The notes beneath the pieces were generated by a model. The model was not told the origin of the DNA and did no database searches. It saw only the letters and a program-made list of their open reading frames with translations. A stretch of DNA of 34,860 nucleotides from assembly GCA_030670165.1 (NCBI GenBank), contig DAOVCF010000003.1, positions 1 through 34,860 of the forward strand, written 5' to 3'. Positions 22,485 to 31,941 of the stretch are shown in pieces. Within the stretch, counting starts at the first letter, position 1, and every line of letters begins with the position of its first letter. Source of the DNA: Candidatus Stahliibacteriota bacterium. Its GTDB lineage: Bacteria; Hydrothermota; Tepidihabitantia; B3-TA06. A program made the position numbers and the translations under genes.

Positions 22485-25286
22485 ATGAGATTTTTGAAGG
22501 TCGTCGGGCTGTTGTTTATTTTCGCCGGGGTTCTTTCCGCTCAGTATTACTACGGCAAGAACAAGGTCCAGCGAAAGGTTGAGCCGACGTATACCTATGA
22601 AACCGAGCACTTCTCCATCTACATCCAAGAGGGTGGAGAACCCTTGGCCCGGTTCGCCGCCGAGGTACTTGAGGAGGCCTATAAACAGCACTCATCTGAT
22701 TTTGGGTTTGATCTCGGTGTAAAGATCCCGGCGATCATCTATAAATCCCAGCCTGACTTCGCCGCCACCAACATTATCCTTGAGCCGATTGAGGAGTCCA
22801 TAGGCGGGTTCTCAGAGCTTTTCAAGAACCGAATCGTGGTACCCTTCACCGGCTCCTACAAGGAGCTGCGCCACGTGCTTTACCACGAGCTTACCCACAT
22901 CTTTCAGTTCGAGCTTTACTTCTCCCTTACCATCTCTAACCTTTTCTCGCTAGTCCCCGGCTTTATGCCGCCTCTCTGGGTTATGGAAGGCTCGGCGGAG
23001 TTCTGTTCATCCCACGGCGGGGAGGATGCAGACGCCTTTATGCGCGACCTTCTTGTATCAAATAACGTAATCCCTTTAGAGGAGTTTGAGTACTACGCCG
23101 GCTACGTCGTCTACCGGCAGGGTGAGAGTGTGTTCCTTTTCATCGAGGAACGCTACGGACGGGAGAAGGTCTTTGAACTGCTGCATGCTATCAAACTCAG
23201 AAGCAACATGGATGCGGCTTTTAAGAAGGTCTTCGGGATGAACGTCGAGGATTTCGGTACCGATTGGCTTAACTGGCTCAGGATGCGTTACCTGCCGGAT
23301 ATGGAGAATCTTGAGAACCGAAAGACCCAGGCACGACTCCTTACCGATCACGAGAAGGACTTCAGCTACTACAACGGCAGCGTGGCGCTTTCGTCTTCAG
23401 GAACCAAGATAGCCTACGCCACCAGCAAGGGTGATTACATCACCGTAAATGTCATAAGCGCCTTTGACGGCAAGCATCTGAAGAGGCTCATCAAGGCAGG
23501 ACGTTCCGCCACCTTCGAACGCCTTCCCCTTCTGCGCAGGAGCCTTGCCTGGTCGGCTGACGAATCTCATCTTGCAGTAGTTGGCTTTTCACGAAGCAAG
23601 CCGGTGCTCTTATGGATTGACTATGCCTCGGGAAAGACAGAAAAACGATACGAGCTCAAGGTAGACGACGCCTATGCTCCGGCTGTCTCTAGAAACCGCG
23701 TTGTCTACGTAGGCATCAAGGAAGGGCAGAGCGATCTATATTCCCTCGATCTTGCCTCCGGTCGTATCGAGCGTCTGACTTATGATCTGTACGAGGAGGC
23801 CGATCCTTCCTTTGACCGGGACCTCATCCTTTACGTTTCGGACAGGCCCGATGCCGGTGAAACCTGGGAGGTGGGAAGCTATGCTGTATGGGAACTCCTT
23901 GTATCCGGACGCACGAAACGCATCACTCACCGGTTTGCGCATATTGCTTCCCCGTATCGAATAGAGGAAAACCTTTACTTCATCGGCCCGGGTTTTCAGC
24001 TTTATACCTTTTCTCAAGACGACTCGACCCTTACTGCGCTCACCAACTGGTTCGAGAAGATCGAGGAGTTTTCTCCTTCCTTTAGCGGCAAGACGGCGAT
24101 GCTTGTCTACAACAACACTGGCTGGGACGTGGCCATGCTTAACGGTCAAATTACCTCGTTGGTATCCACACAGGAGGCTGATACATCAGAGGTTACTTCC
24201 GAACCTTACCTTTACGAGGAGGAAGAGGTTACGCTCGAAGATTTTTCACGCTATCGCGCCTCATTCTCGCCCGACTACATCTACGGTTCAGGGGCCTACT
24301 CCAGTCTTTACGGGGCAATGGGAAACTTCAGTTTAGGCATAAGTGACATGCTTGGGGATCACCGTATCTACATAGACGCAAATCTTTACGGTGACATACT
24401 TTACTCCGATATCGCGGTCTCTTACTGGTATCTCAAGCACAGGGTAGACTTTGCAGTAGGTGCATTTCAGTTTGCCGATTTCTTTATGTACTGGACCTCG
24501 GATTCAACCTTTAATTACATTGAACGAGCCCGCCGCGGTGTAAGCACCCTGATCTCCGTTCCTGCAAGCAAGTTCTTCCGCGTCCAGACAGGGGCGGATG
24601 CGATGGCGGTGACTCAGCACGAATATCTGGACTGCCGGTTTGTGAGCTACTCGCAGTTTGAGCCGACTTACGACACGTTTTACACCCAGCCTTTGTTCCA
24701 GACCAGCGGTGCTATTATCTTTGACAACGCCTTGTGGAACTATGCTACGCCTATGCGTGGCTTAAGGTTGAGGCTCGGCGGATACTCCTCCGTATTCTCC
24801 TCGCTTAAGTATCAAACGGTTATGACCGATCTAAGGGGGTATCTGGGGATCACACGTAGTGCCTCGTTCGCCATTCGGGGTTTTGGTGGCGCAAGTTTTG
24901 GTAAGGATAACGAATACTTTACCCTGGGAGGAGCCTATGACGTTCGCGGGTACAGTACCTACTACCCCGACTTTGGATCGAAGGTGTTTTTTTCAAATTT
25001 AGAACTGCGAGTGCCGTTTGTTAATCAGTTGGATATTGCCTTTCCGGTTCCACTCACCATTAGCGGCATCCGCGGAGTAGTGTTTACCGACGCAGGTTTC
25101 ATCTGGGATGAGGAATCGCCTGTGTTATGGGAGAACGGCAATCTTGTTGACCTCAAGGCGAGCTACGGAGCCGGTATCCGTTGGCTTTTCGGCTACTGGA
25201 TGCTCAAACTCGATTTTGCAAGACCGTATCAAACAGAAGAAGATAAACCATGGCGCGTTCACTTCAGACTGGGAGCGGATTTTTGA
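22485..25286 (+). CDS. Metalloprotease (MA clan) fused to beta-propeller and Omp85-like barrel
   Basis: A 933-residue outer-membrane protein. A signal peptide (about 1-19, ending LSAQ) is followed by a gluzincin-type peptidase domain with HELTH (His134, Glu135, His138) and a downstream EGSAEF (Glu168), a WD40/TolB-like propeller region (about 280-570, with repeats such as KIAYATSKGDYITV, SDLYSLDLASGRIERLTYD and DPSFDRDLILYVSDR), and a C-terminal 330-residue beta-barrel resembling the BamA/TamA surface-antigen domain (VRGYSTYYPDF near 815, then VVFTDAGFIWDE and a C-terminal aromatic Phe, RLGADF). It could cleave or anchor surface proteins or process its own export. It has no Shine-Dalgarno and is probably translated by coupling to glmS. 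Confidence 0.85.
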   Translation: MRFLKVVGLLFIFAGVLSAQYYYGKNKVQRKVEPTYTYETEHFSIYIQEGGEPLARFAAEVLEEAYKQHSSDFGFDLGVKIPAIIYKSQPDFAATNIILEPIEESIGGFSELFKNRIVVPFTGSYKELRHVLYHELTHIFQFELYFSLTISNLFSLVPGFMPPLWVMEGSAEFCSSHGGEDADAFMRDLLVSNNVIPLEEFEYYAGYVVYRQGESVFLFIEERYGREKVFELLHAIKLRSNMDAAFKKVFGMNVEDFGTDWLNWLRMRYLPDMENLENRKTQARLLTDHEKDFSYYNGSVALSSSGTKIAYATSKGDYITVNVISAFDGKHLKRLIKAGRSATFERLPLLRRSLAWSADESHLAVVGFSRSKPVLLWIDYASGKTEKRYELKVDDAYAPAVSRNRVVYVGIKEGQSDLYSLDLASGRIERLTYDLYEEADPSFDRDLILYVSDRPDAGETWEVGSYAVWELLVSGRTKRITHRFAHIASPYRIEENLYFIGPGFQLYTFSQDDSTLTALTNWFEKIEEFSPSFSGKTAMLVYNNTGWDVAMLNGQITSLVSTQEADTSEVTSEPYLYEEEEVTLEDFSRYRASFSPDYIYGSGAYSSLYGAMGNFSLGISDMLGDHRIYIDANLYGDILYSDIAVSYWYLKHRVDFAVGAFQFADFFMYWTSDSTFNYIERARRGVSTLISVPASKFFRVQTGADAMAVTQHEYLDCRFVSYSQFEPTYDTFYTQPLFQTSGAIIFDNALWNYATPMRGLRLRLGGYSSVFSSLKYQTVMTDLRGYLGITRSASFAIRGFGGASFGKDNEYFTLGGAYDVRGYSTYYPDFGSKVFFSNLELRVPFVNQLDIAFPVPLTISGIRGVVFTDAGFIWDEESPVLWENGNLVDLKASYGAGIRWLFGYWMLKLDFARPYQTEEDKPWRVHFRLGADF

Positions 25287-26479
25287 TGAGAAGATTGGCT
25301 TCTTTTGCGTTTTTTGCGGTAATCGTGGGTGCAGGTTGTGTTCGGGTTGTAAGGCCGCCTTCTGATTTGATCTACGAGGATGTTCCCCAGTACGCATGGG
25401 AAAGCCTTAAACAGCAGGGTTCTTTCAGGTTTGATTACTACGTGGTTCGCAGTTCTATGCAGTTTGAGGTTCAGGGTTCAGGCGTCGTGGTTTTGCCGGA
25501 TGCCCTGCGATTTAAGGGCACATGGCGGATGGGGGAAGAAGAGCGCGTTCTTAATCTGGCCGCCGCTGGAGACTACCAGCTTGAGAGGCAGGGCAGCGAA
25601 TGGATACCCCGACAGAAGAGTGAGGAGGCGAAGATCCTTGAGCAGGCCGATCGAGTGATCCGCAAGGCGCTTCTTCGCAGGAAGGGAAGGGGATTTGAGC
25701 TGGTTGAAGACGATGGGGAAACGATTACTTACTCATTCCAGCCGAACCTCTTTTATCTTGACCCCGGCTTTGAGAAGAAATACACCGCCGAGCTTGTGGT
25801 GGATGGACGCACGTTTCTTCCTAGAAAGATAAACGCCCGCTCCGATGATGACGACATCCAGTTCAAATTCAGCGTCTTGGGTGTCAACAGGCGCAAAAAA
25901 ATCAGGATTCCGTTTTCGGAAAACTTCAAACTCACCTATGCTCTTGAAGAAGGTAGATTTGCCGAGGCTAAGTCGGTGCTTCGCAAGCGCCTGAAGGATG
26001 TGGGCCGCGCATCGCGTATGCGCATCAAAGCAGGGAACCTCGAAGCAGCACTTACATTTCCCGTGGACAAACAAGTGGCAGAGATCCTTGGCGAACCGGG
26101 CCAGCTGGTTATTCTGGGTCTTAACCTTGAGGGCGCAGGTCCACAGATCAACACGCGAGGGGAACTCTCGGATATCTTCCACATCGCCGATACCGTAGCC
26201 GTGCCCGTGGTGCGATCCGTAGGGGTTGGTTTCGACTCACTCAGTCGGCCCCTGCTTGAGTTAACCATTACAAACCCAGAGCCTCGATCACGTGCCTTTG
26301 ACTATCTTGGGGTGGCGGTCGATGGGGTGCTTTATGAGGTCCTTCCGGTTGACAATCCCACGGATGTCCTTAGGATTGCTAACGTGACCACATACGAGGA
26401 AGCCATTGCATTGAGCATAAAGCTGCAGAGGCCGTTCAACGGGCAACTGCGGTTCCTGGATCAGGAAAGACTCAGATGA
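25286..26479 (+). CDS. Lipoprotein with SecD-periplasmic-like C-terminal domain
   Basis: A 397-residue predicted lipoprotein: the signal peptide ends in a lipobox VGAGC (Cys18). Residues 30-210 form a beta-rich domain of LolA/LolB-like pattern (SFRFDYYVVRSSMQFEVQGSGVVVLPDALRFKG..., YTAELVVDGRTFLPRKINA). Residues about 229-385 resemble the SecD P1 periplasmic region: SVLRKRLKDVGRASRMRIKAGN (cf. the VLRxRVxxLGVxEPxIxxxG motif), AEILGEPGQLVILGLN, LLELTITNPEPRSRAFDYLGVAVDGVLYEVLPV (cf. VLDGxVxSAPVI) and IANVTTYEEAIALSIKLQRPF. None of the SecD membrane helices is present. ATG at 25286 overlaps the stop of the preceding gene by one base (TGATG); an in-frame ATG at 25250 would not give a lipoprotein signal. 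The SecD link is my inference. Confidence 0.72.
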   Translation: MRRLASFAFFAVIVGAGCVRVVRPPSDLIYEDVPQYAWESLKQQGSFRFDYYVVRSSMQFEVQGSGVVVLPDALRFKGTWRMGEEERVLNLAAAGDYQLERQGSEWIPRQKSEEAKILEQADRVIRKALLRRKGRGFELVEDDGETITYSFQPNLFYLDPGFEKKYTAELVVDGRTFLPRKINARSDDDDIQFKFSVLGVNRRKKIRIPFSENFKLTYALEEGRFAEAKSVLRKRLKDVGRASRMRIKAGNLEAALTFPVDKQVAEILGEPGQLVILGLNLEGAGPQINTRGELSDIFHIADTVAVPVVRSVGVGFDSLSRPLLELTITNPEPRSRAFDYLGVAVDGVLYEVLPVDNPTDVLRIANVTTYEEAIALSIKLQRPFNGQLRFLDQERLR

Positions 26480-27975
26480 GATTCGATTTTGTTCTTGCAC
26501 TCTACGCAGTCGTTATCATGATCCTTACAATGTATGCCGTGCATGCCTGGATTATGTTCTTCTACTACATCCGCTCTCGCCACAAGAAGCCTCTGCAGGC
26601 CAAGGCCATCGAGAAGTTCCCTCTGGTATGCGTCCAGCTGCCGATGTACAACGAGAAGTATGTGGTTGAGCGTCTTTTGAAGTGGGTAACCAGGCTTGAT
26701 TGGCCCCGTAATAGACTGGATATTCAGGTGCTTGACGATTCAACCGACGAGACCACTGAGATATGCCGTCGTCTGGTTAAGTATTACCGTGCAGAGGGCT
26801 TTCGCATACGTTTGCTGCACCGGACGGATCGCGAGGGCTACAAGGGCGGTGCGCTTACCGAGGGTCTTCGTAAGACTCGCGCGTCATTGGTGGCGGTTTT
26901 TGATGCCGATTTCCTGCCCCCGCCGGATTTCTTGAAAAGAACCATTCCCTATTTCTCTGATCGGAAGGTTGCAGTGGTGCAGTCGCGCTGGGAACACATA
27001 AACCACGACTACTCTATACTCACCCGCGTACAGGCCATCCTTTTGGATCAGCACTTTGCCATCGAGCAGCAGATGCGCAACCGTTTTGGCCACTTCATGA
27101 CTTTTAACGGAACCGCCGGGGTGTGGCGCAAGCGTGCCATCGAGGACGCAGGCGGCTGGGACGGCAACTGCCTTGCCGAGGATGTAGATTTAAGCTTCCG
27201 TGCCCAGCTGAAAGGGTGGAAGTTCATCTATCTCAACGACTTGAAAAGTCCATCAGAACTTCCCATTGATGTCGCCGGCTTCAAATCACAGCAGTTCCGC
27301 TGGGCCAAGGGAACCATCCAGGCCGGTAAAAAGCTCCTGCCCTCTATCCTTTCAAGCAAACTGAGCTTCCTTTCCAAGTTCGAAGCGGTGGTTCACGTTA
27401 CGGCACATCTGGTGTACCCTCTTCTATTGATGCTTGCACTTCTCACCTTGCCGCTTCTGTTGGTTCGTAACTCGGGTGCAGATTACCGTTCCTACTTTGT
27501 GTTCATGAGCGTATTCTCTATCGGGGCTTTACCGTACTTTCTGCTTTACTTCTTTGCCCAGAAGGATTCCTATCCGGATTGGAAAAGCCGTCTGGGTGCC
27601 ATTCCCTTTGTGATCTCGGCTGTGATGGCGCTTTGTGTGAACAACAGCATCGCAGTGATTGAAGGTTTCCTGGGCAAAGCATCTGAGTTCGTGCGAACCC
27701 CCAAGTACAACATTACGGCCCGGGACATAGCTGATCATAAAAGGGGATATCGTGCCAAGCTTAAGCCGTCGACATTTGTCGAGCTTGGGCTGGGGATCTA
27801 CCTTACCGCGACCGTCGTCTACGCTCTTGTGACCATGCAGTTCGCCATACTTCCTTTCATTGTACTTTACGCATTCGGCTTCCTTTACTTCAGCCTTTCT
27901 GCGATCTCGACTGCGCTTAAGAAAGATCGGGTGAGTGTAAGGGTACCCGTGTATGATAGAGCTGAAACCCCCTGA
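26476..27975 (+). CDS. GT2 family processive-type glycosyltransferase
   Basis: A 499-residue inner-membrane glycosyltransferase of the cellulose-synthase-like/CslA type. An N-terminal helix (about 6-31) is followed by a GT-A domain with LDDSTDET (Asp87-Asp88), DAD (143-145), FNGTAGVWRKRAIEDAGGW, AED (Glu235-Asp236, catalytic base) and QQFRW (272-276), the Q(Q/R)xRW acceptor motif of processive beta-glycosyltransferases. Four to five C-terminal helices could form the polymer channel. It probably polymerises or transfers hexoses from UDP- or GDP-sugars. It overlaps the lipoprotein gene by 4 bp (ATGA) and is the last gene of the glmS run. Product polymer unknown. Confidence 0.9.
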   Translation: MRFDFVLALYAVVIMILTMYAVHAWIMFFYYIRSRHKKPLQAKAIEKFPLVCVQLPMYNEKYVVERLLKWVTRLDWPRNRLDIQVLDDSTDETTEICRRLVKYYRAEGFRIRLLHRTDREGYKGGALTEGLRKTRASLVAVFDADFLPPPDFLKRTIPYFSDRKVAVVQSRWEHINHDYSILTRVQAILLDQHFAIEQQMRNRFGHFMTFNGTAGVWRKRAIEDAGGWDGNCLAEDVDLSFRAQLKGWKFIYLNDLKSPSELPIDVAGFKSQQFRWAKGTIQAGKKLLPSILSSKLSFLSKFEAVVHVTAHLVYPLLLMLALLTLPLLLVRNSGADYRSYFVFMSVFSIGALPYFLLYFFAQKDSYPDWKSRLGAIPFVISAVMALCVNNSIAVIEGFLGKASEFVRTPKYNITARDIADHKRGYRAKLKPSTFVELGLGIYLTATVVYALVTMQFAILPFIVLYAFGFLYFSLSAISTALKKDRVSVRVPVYDRAETP

Positions 27976-27990
27976 GGCTCTTCGTTCTCC

Positions 27991-28018
27991 TTGCTGCGGC
28001 CTCAAATTAAACTATAAT
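27991..28018 (+). promoter_or_regulatory. Promoter of the PorU-like protease gene
   Basis: TTGCTG (27991-27996), 16 bp, consensus TATAAT (28013-28018). The -35 is weaker than elsewhere. The predicted start near 28025 gives a leader of about 85 nt that contains the inverted repeat at 28050-28076. A second TATACT lies within the leader (around 28079) without a good -35. Confidence 0.6.
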
Positions 28019-28049
28019 CGAGAGGAGTTGTTTGTAAAAAATGCAGACT

Positions 28050-28076
28050 GGTTTACCATTTAAAAGATGGTATACC
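28050..28076. promoter_or_regulatory. 10-bp inverted repeat in the leader of the PorU-like gene
   Basis: GGTTTACCAT and ATGGTATACC are inverted copies with one mismatch and a 7-nt loop (TTAAAAG). The element lies between the promoter and the start codon and could be an operator or an mRNA hairpin. Confidence 0.5.
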
Positions 28077-28109
28077 TGTTATACTCAGAGAGGAGGCCGG
28101 GGAGAAATA

Positions 28110-31100
28110 ATGAAAAGAATCGCTATCTATCTTTTGTTGATTGCTTCTGGATTGTGGGCACAGCCGCGAGTTGTTTCAACCTCCCTTGCAGGGGTTCAGG
28201 TTAAGATTGACGCTCCCGGTGAGATTGGACTTTTACACTCTCACGGCAGGATAAATCTTGCCTCGCTTTATCCAGATGCCTGGGTGATCGGTGAGCCAGG
28301 AGGTCCGGCGTTGCCTCGTTATCGAATCATACTCGGGGTTCCGACCGAGGGGGATGTGCATTTTAGCTACTCATTCGGCCCCTCACGTGAGCTTCGTGGA
28401 ATCGAAGTTTCCACCTACGAGGTCCCGGCGATCGGCCCTGAGCCAAAACCGGCGCTTGATTGGGCAGACGACCTTGAGCCAGTGAGTTTTAACCTCACGC
28501 GATGGCGCGGATGCCGGGTGGCCGTTATTGAGGTTACCCCCTTGCGTTACGATTACGACGAGCGGCGTCTTATTCTCTACGATGGGATAACCATTAACCT
28601 GACCTTTGAGAATCCTTCGTCGACCGGGGTCATTCCCGCGCGGAATGATCCTGCGGAACGCATCTATGAGGCTGCGCTTTTGAACTATGATCAGAGCAAG
28701 GGTTGGCGTCTTTATCCCCAGGCCGTTCCTTCAAACCCCTTTGAAGGATCAACCAACTGGGTCAAGGTAACCGTTTCAGAAGACGGTGCCTACAGGATTC
28801 GTTTCCGAGACCTTAAAAAGATCGGGGTCGATCCAAAGAAAATAGATCCACGAACCCTGCGGTTGCTCTACCCTGACCAGCGAGGCCCTGAGGAGCCATT
28901 GCCGGATACGTTGGCAGAACTGCCTGTCTACGTGCATGGGGAATCCGACGGGTCGCTTGATCGCCACGATTACATCGTTTTCTTTGCACGCGGTGCAAAT
29001 CATTGGGACTTTGATGAACGAAGCTTTAAGGTCAATCCATTTGTTCATGAGAACGTCTACTGGTTAACCTGGGGCGGTGAGAAGGGACGTCGCATCCGGA
29101 CTCGCGCAGCTTATCCATTATCTGAGGATGCTGTAACTACTGCCCAAAGCGTGCTTCACTTTGAGGAAGATCATGAATGTCCTGGTCGTTCCGGGCTCCT
29201 GTGGTTGTGGAAGGCCATTACGAAGAGCACGGTCGCCGCTGTAGATACGTTTCTTCTGGATCTCTCCGGCGTGACTCGGATAGATACATTTACCTTTAGA
29301 GCTTACACTACTACTGAGGAGACGGGTTTTCGTTTGCTTTTTGAGGGTGATACGCTTTATTACAGGGATGTAGCCGGATGGGGTACCAATCCGCCATACT
29401 ATACCGTTGTTTCTCCGGATGTGGTTATAGATGAGGAGTTGTTTTTAGAGATAGAGGTATTCGGACCCGGACAGCAGGAGTTGTATCCTGACTGGATACG
29501 TGTGGTAGCAGAGCGTGAGCTTTCATTCAAGCATGGGTCGTTCTGGGTTCAGCTTGACGGACAAGGTACTTATCTCTTTACCAACCTCAGATCGGCTCCG
29601 TTCATCTTCGACGTCAGCGAGCCTTCTGATCCTGTAATTTTGACGGACTGGGAACTTAGCCGTGGAAAGCTCAGGATGAGTGCTCGGACAGTGAAAGATG
29701 TGCCGATCTGGGTAACTGAGGAGCGCAGGTTGCTAACTCCAGGTCTAGAGAAGGCCGAACCAGGAAAGCTTTGGAACGAGGACTGGTCGGTTGACTATCT
29801 TGTACTCTCCACCAACGAGAACCTGGATGCCGCTCAGGCTTTTGTGGAGTACCGCAGCCAGAATCTGAAGATGAGTGGGGTGAATTTCCCAAGGGCAAAG
29901 GCAGTTGCTTTGGCAGATGTAGTTCAGGACTTCGGCTACGGATTGGCCCAGCCGCAGGCAGTACGCCACTTCCTTTCCTACGCCTACGAGAAAGGTGGTG
30001 GCCGTCCGTTCTACGCTTTGATCCTTGGCGACGGGACCTACGACTACAAGAACAACCTGAACTATACGTCGAGGCCCGAGTATTTCCTCATCTACACCTC
30101 GGGTTACGTAATCGATCCCAATGTTTACGCGTCTCAGGCTGCCGCTAAGGAAGGCTGGTTTGTAGAATTCGATGAGGAAGGGAAGTTTTTCCCTGAGATG
30201 TCTATAGCAAGGATTACCGCACGCGACCTTCGAGAGGCTTACGCGGCGCTCGATAAGATAAAGGCCTACGAATCCGCCCCACGCGAGGCTTGGAGTACAC
30301 GGGTACTCTTGCTTGCCGACGATTACTACAAGGGTACGCCTACAGAGATTGACTCAGGGATGAATCATATCCCTGCCAACGAAGGTATTGCCAAACTGCT
30401 TTCCCCGGAGTTCGATCCGGTCAAGGTTTATCTTTCCGATTACGCACTCGTCGGTGGAAAGAAGCCCGACGCCGAAAAGGCGCTGATTGATGCGTTGAAT
30501 CAAGGGGCGTTGCTTTGGTTCTTCTTCGGACATGGTAACGGAAGCCAGCTGACCCATGAGAAGGTGTTCATGAATACCGACGTTCCAAAGGTACGCAACG
30601 GCAGCAAGCTTCCTTTCGCAATGTTCTGTTCGTGCGGGGTGGGTCGTTTCGATGATACCCGTTGGGAGTGTGTCGCAGAGGAGCTTTTACGTAGCGAAGC
30701 AGGAGGCGTGATCGCCGCCATTGCGGCTACCAAGGGAACCGAGGCCGGTTCTAACAAGCTACTCGCGGATAGCTTGGCTCGCGCGTTCCGCAACGTAAAA
30801 AATTTGAACGTTGGGGACCTCTTTTTCGCCATGGGCTATGCGCCCGATTCATTTGGCAATCCTAGTAAAGATCAACTCTATGTCCTGTTCGGGGATCCGG
30901 GTATCCCGTTGCTATTCCCGACAGCGCAAAGTTTTGAATCGGAGGTGGAGAGCTTCGCTACTGGAGATACCGCAGTGATCTCGTTTGAGCCACCGATGAC
31001 TTCGGGGAAGTGGTTTTCTTCAGCCTATGGGAGTTGGGTGAGAAAGACATCTTCTGGAATAACGGAGACTTACTACGCCAAGGGAGAGGTGCTTTACCGC

Positions 31101-31937
31101 GCCCGTGGTGAGCTTGACGGTGGAGAGCGAACCCTGCGGTTTCTTGTTCCAGCAGGGATAAAGCAAGGGGATTCCGCCTACTGGCACGTGGCTTGTGCTG
31201 ACGAGGACTCAATCTATACCTACCCTCTCCTTCTCGACGGAATCAGCGTAGACAGTGTTGGCTGGACAACCACCGACTCCGCAGGACCTCAAGCTCGGCT
31301 TTTGGTCAACGGGCTTGAGGTCGTCGACAGGGACACGGTGCCGCCGTCTTTTACCCTGACGGTCGAGCTCGAGGATCCATCAGGGATAAACCTTACCGGA
31401 CTGGCCGGCTGGAAGGGCGACTCACTCAGCCTTGTGATCAATAACAAGGTTATCGATCTGGCGAACTATTTCGAGTACGAGGTGACTGGCGATGGTCTTG
31501 CAACGAGGGGGGCTGCAGACATTCCGGTTGACCTGACCAGCGAAGAGAATTCACTTACCCTCCACGCGGTTGATAACCTGCTTAATTCAAAAGACTACAA
31601 TCTTACCCTCTATACCTCTTTTGTGCGTGAGCTTGAGATCGCGGACCCGCTGGTTTACCCCAACCCTGTTTCTATCACAGCCGAGTTTACGTTCGATTTG
31701 AGCGCCGCCTCAAGGGTAACGATACAGATCTTCACGGTAAGCGGTCGGCTGGTGCGTCGGTTGCCTGCGTTTTCTTACCCGGCAGGGTTCGGTGCTTACT
31801 TCTGGGACGGCCTTGATGCGGAGGGCAGGCCTCTGCCAAACGGGGTCTACATCTACCGTTTGAGTGCCGAAAGCGAAGACGCGTGGTTGCCTAACGCACG
31901 TACCGCGGTTACCGGAAAGTTCATCGTCGTTCACTAA
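28110..31937 (+). CDS. PorU-like gingipain-family (C25) cysteine protease with C-terminal sorting domain
   Basis: A 1275-residue secreted protein. A signal peptide (ending GLWAQ) is followed by a long N-terminal beta region, a C25 peptidase region (about 560-930) with catalytic His808 in FFFGHGNG and Cys842 in CGVGRFDD, matching the TC-x-x-GRFDD pattern of type IX secretion sortase PorU, then SEAGGVIAAIAATKG. After it come Ig-like beta domains and a C-terminal FlgD/type A sorting domain (about 1180-1275: YPNPVSITAEFTFDL, VTIQIFTVSGRLVRRL, LPNGVYIYRLSAES). PorU-type enzymes cleave sorting domains and attach cargo at the surface. ATG at 28110 has GGGGAG five bases upstream and starts the signal peptide; the in-frame ATG at 28041 lies in the leader hairpin region. 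Confidence 0.87.
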   Translation: MKRIAIYLLLIASGLWAQPRVVSTSLAGVQVKIDAPGEIGLLHSHGRINLASLYPDAWVIGEPGGPALPRYRIILGVPTEGDVHFSYSFGPSRELRGIEVSTYEVPAIGPEPKPALDWADDLEPVSFNLTRWRGCRVAVIEVTPLRYDYDERRLILYDGITINLTFENPSSTGVIPARNDPAERIYEAALLNYDQSKGWRLYPQAVPSNPFEGSTNWVKVTVSEDGAYRIRFRDLKKIGVDPKKIDPRTLRLLYPDQRGPEEPLPDTLAELPVYVHGESDGSLDRHDYIVFFARGANHWDFDERSFKVNPFVHENVYWLTWGGEKGRRIRTRAAYPLSEDAVTTAQSVLHFEEDHECPGRSGLLWLWKAITKSTVAAVDTFLLDLSGVTRIDTFTFRAYTTTEETGFRLLFEGDTLYYRDVAGWGTNPPYYTVVSPDVVIDEELFLEIEVFGPGQQELYPDWIRVVAERELSFKHGSFWVQLDGQGTYLFTNLRSAPFIFDVSEPSDPVILTDWELSRGKLRMSARTVKDVPIWVTEERRLLTPGLEKAEPGKLWNEDWSVDYLVLSTNENLDAAQAFVEYRSQNLKMSGVNFPRAKAVALADVVQDFGYGLAQPQAVRHFLSYAYEKGGGRPFYALILGDGTYDYKNNLNYTSRPEYFLIYTSGYVIDPNVYASQAAAKEGWFVEFDEEGKFFPEMSIARITARDLREAYAALDKIKAYESAPREAWSTRVLLLADDYYKGTPTEIDSGMNHIPANEGIAKLLSPEFDPVKVYLSDYALVGGKKPDAEKALIDALNQGALLWFFFGHGNGSQLTHEKVFMNTDVPKVRNGSKLPFAMFCSCGVGRFDDTRWECVAEELLRSEAGGVIAAIAATKGTEAGSNKLLADSLARAFRNVKNLNVGDLFFAMGYAPDSFGNPSKDQLYVLFGDPGIPLLFPTAQSFESEVESFATGDTAVISFEPPMTSGKWFSSAYGSWVRKTSSGITETYYAKGEVLYRARGELDGGERTLRFLVPAGIKQGDSAYWHVACADEDSIYTYPLLLDGISVDSVGWTTTDSAGPQARLLVNGLEVVDRDTVPPSFTLTVELEDPSGINLTGLAGWKGDSLSLVINNKVIDLANYFEYEVTGDGLATRGAADIPVDLTSEENSLTLHAVDNLLNSKDYNLTLYTSFVRELEIADPLVYPNPVSITAEFTFDLSAASRVTIQIFTVSGRLVRRLPAFSYPAGFGAYFWDGLDAEGRPLPNGVYIYRLSAESEDAWLPNARTAVTGKFIVVH

Positions 31938-31941
31938 CCCT

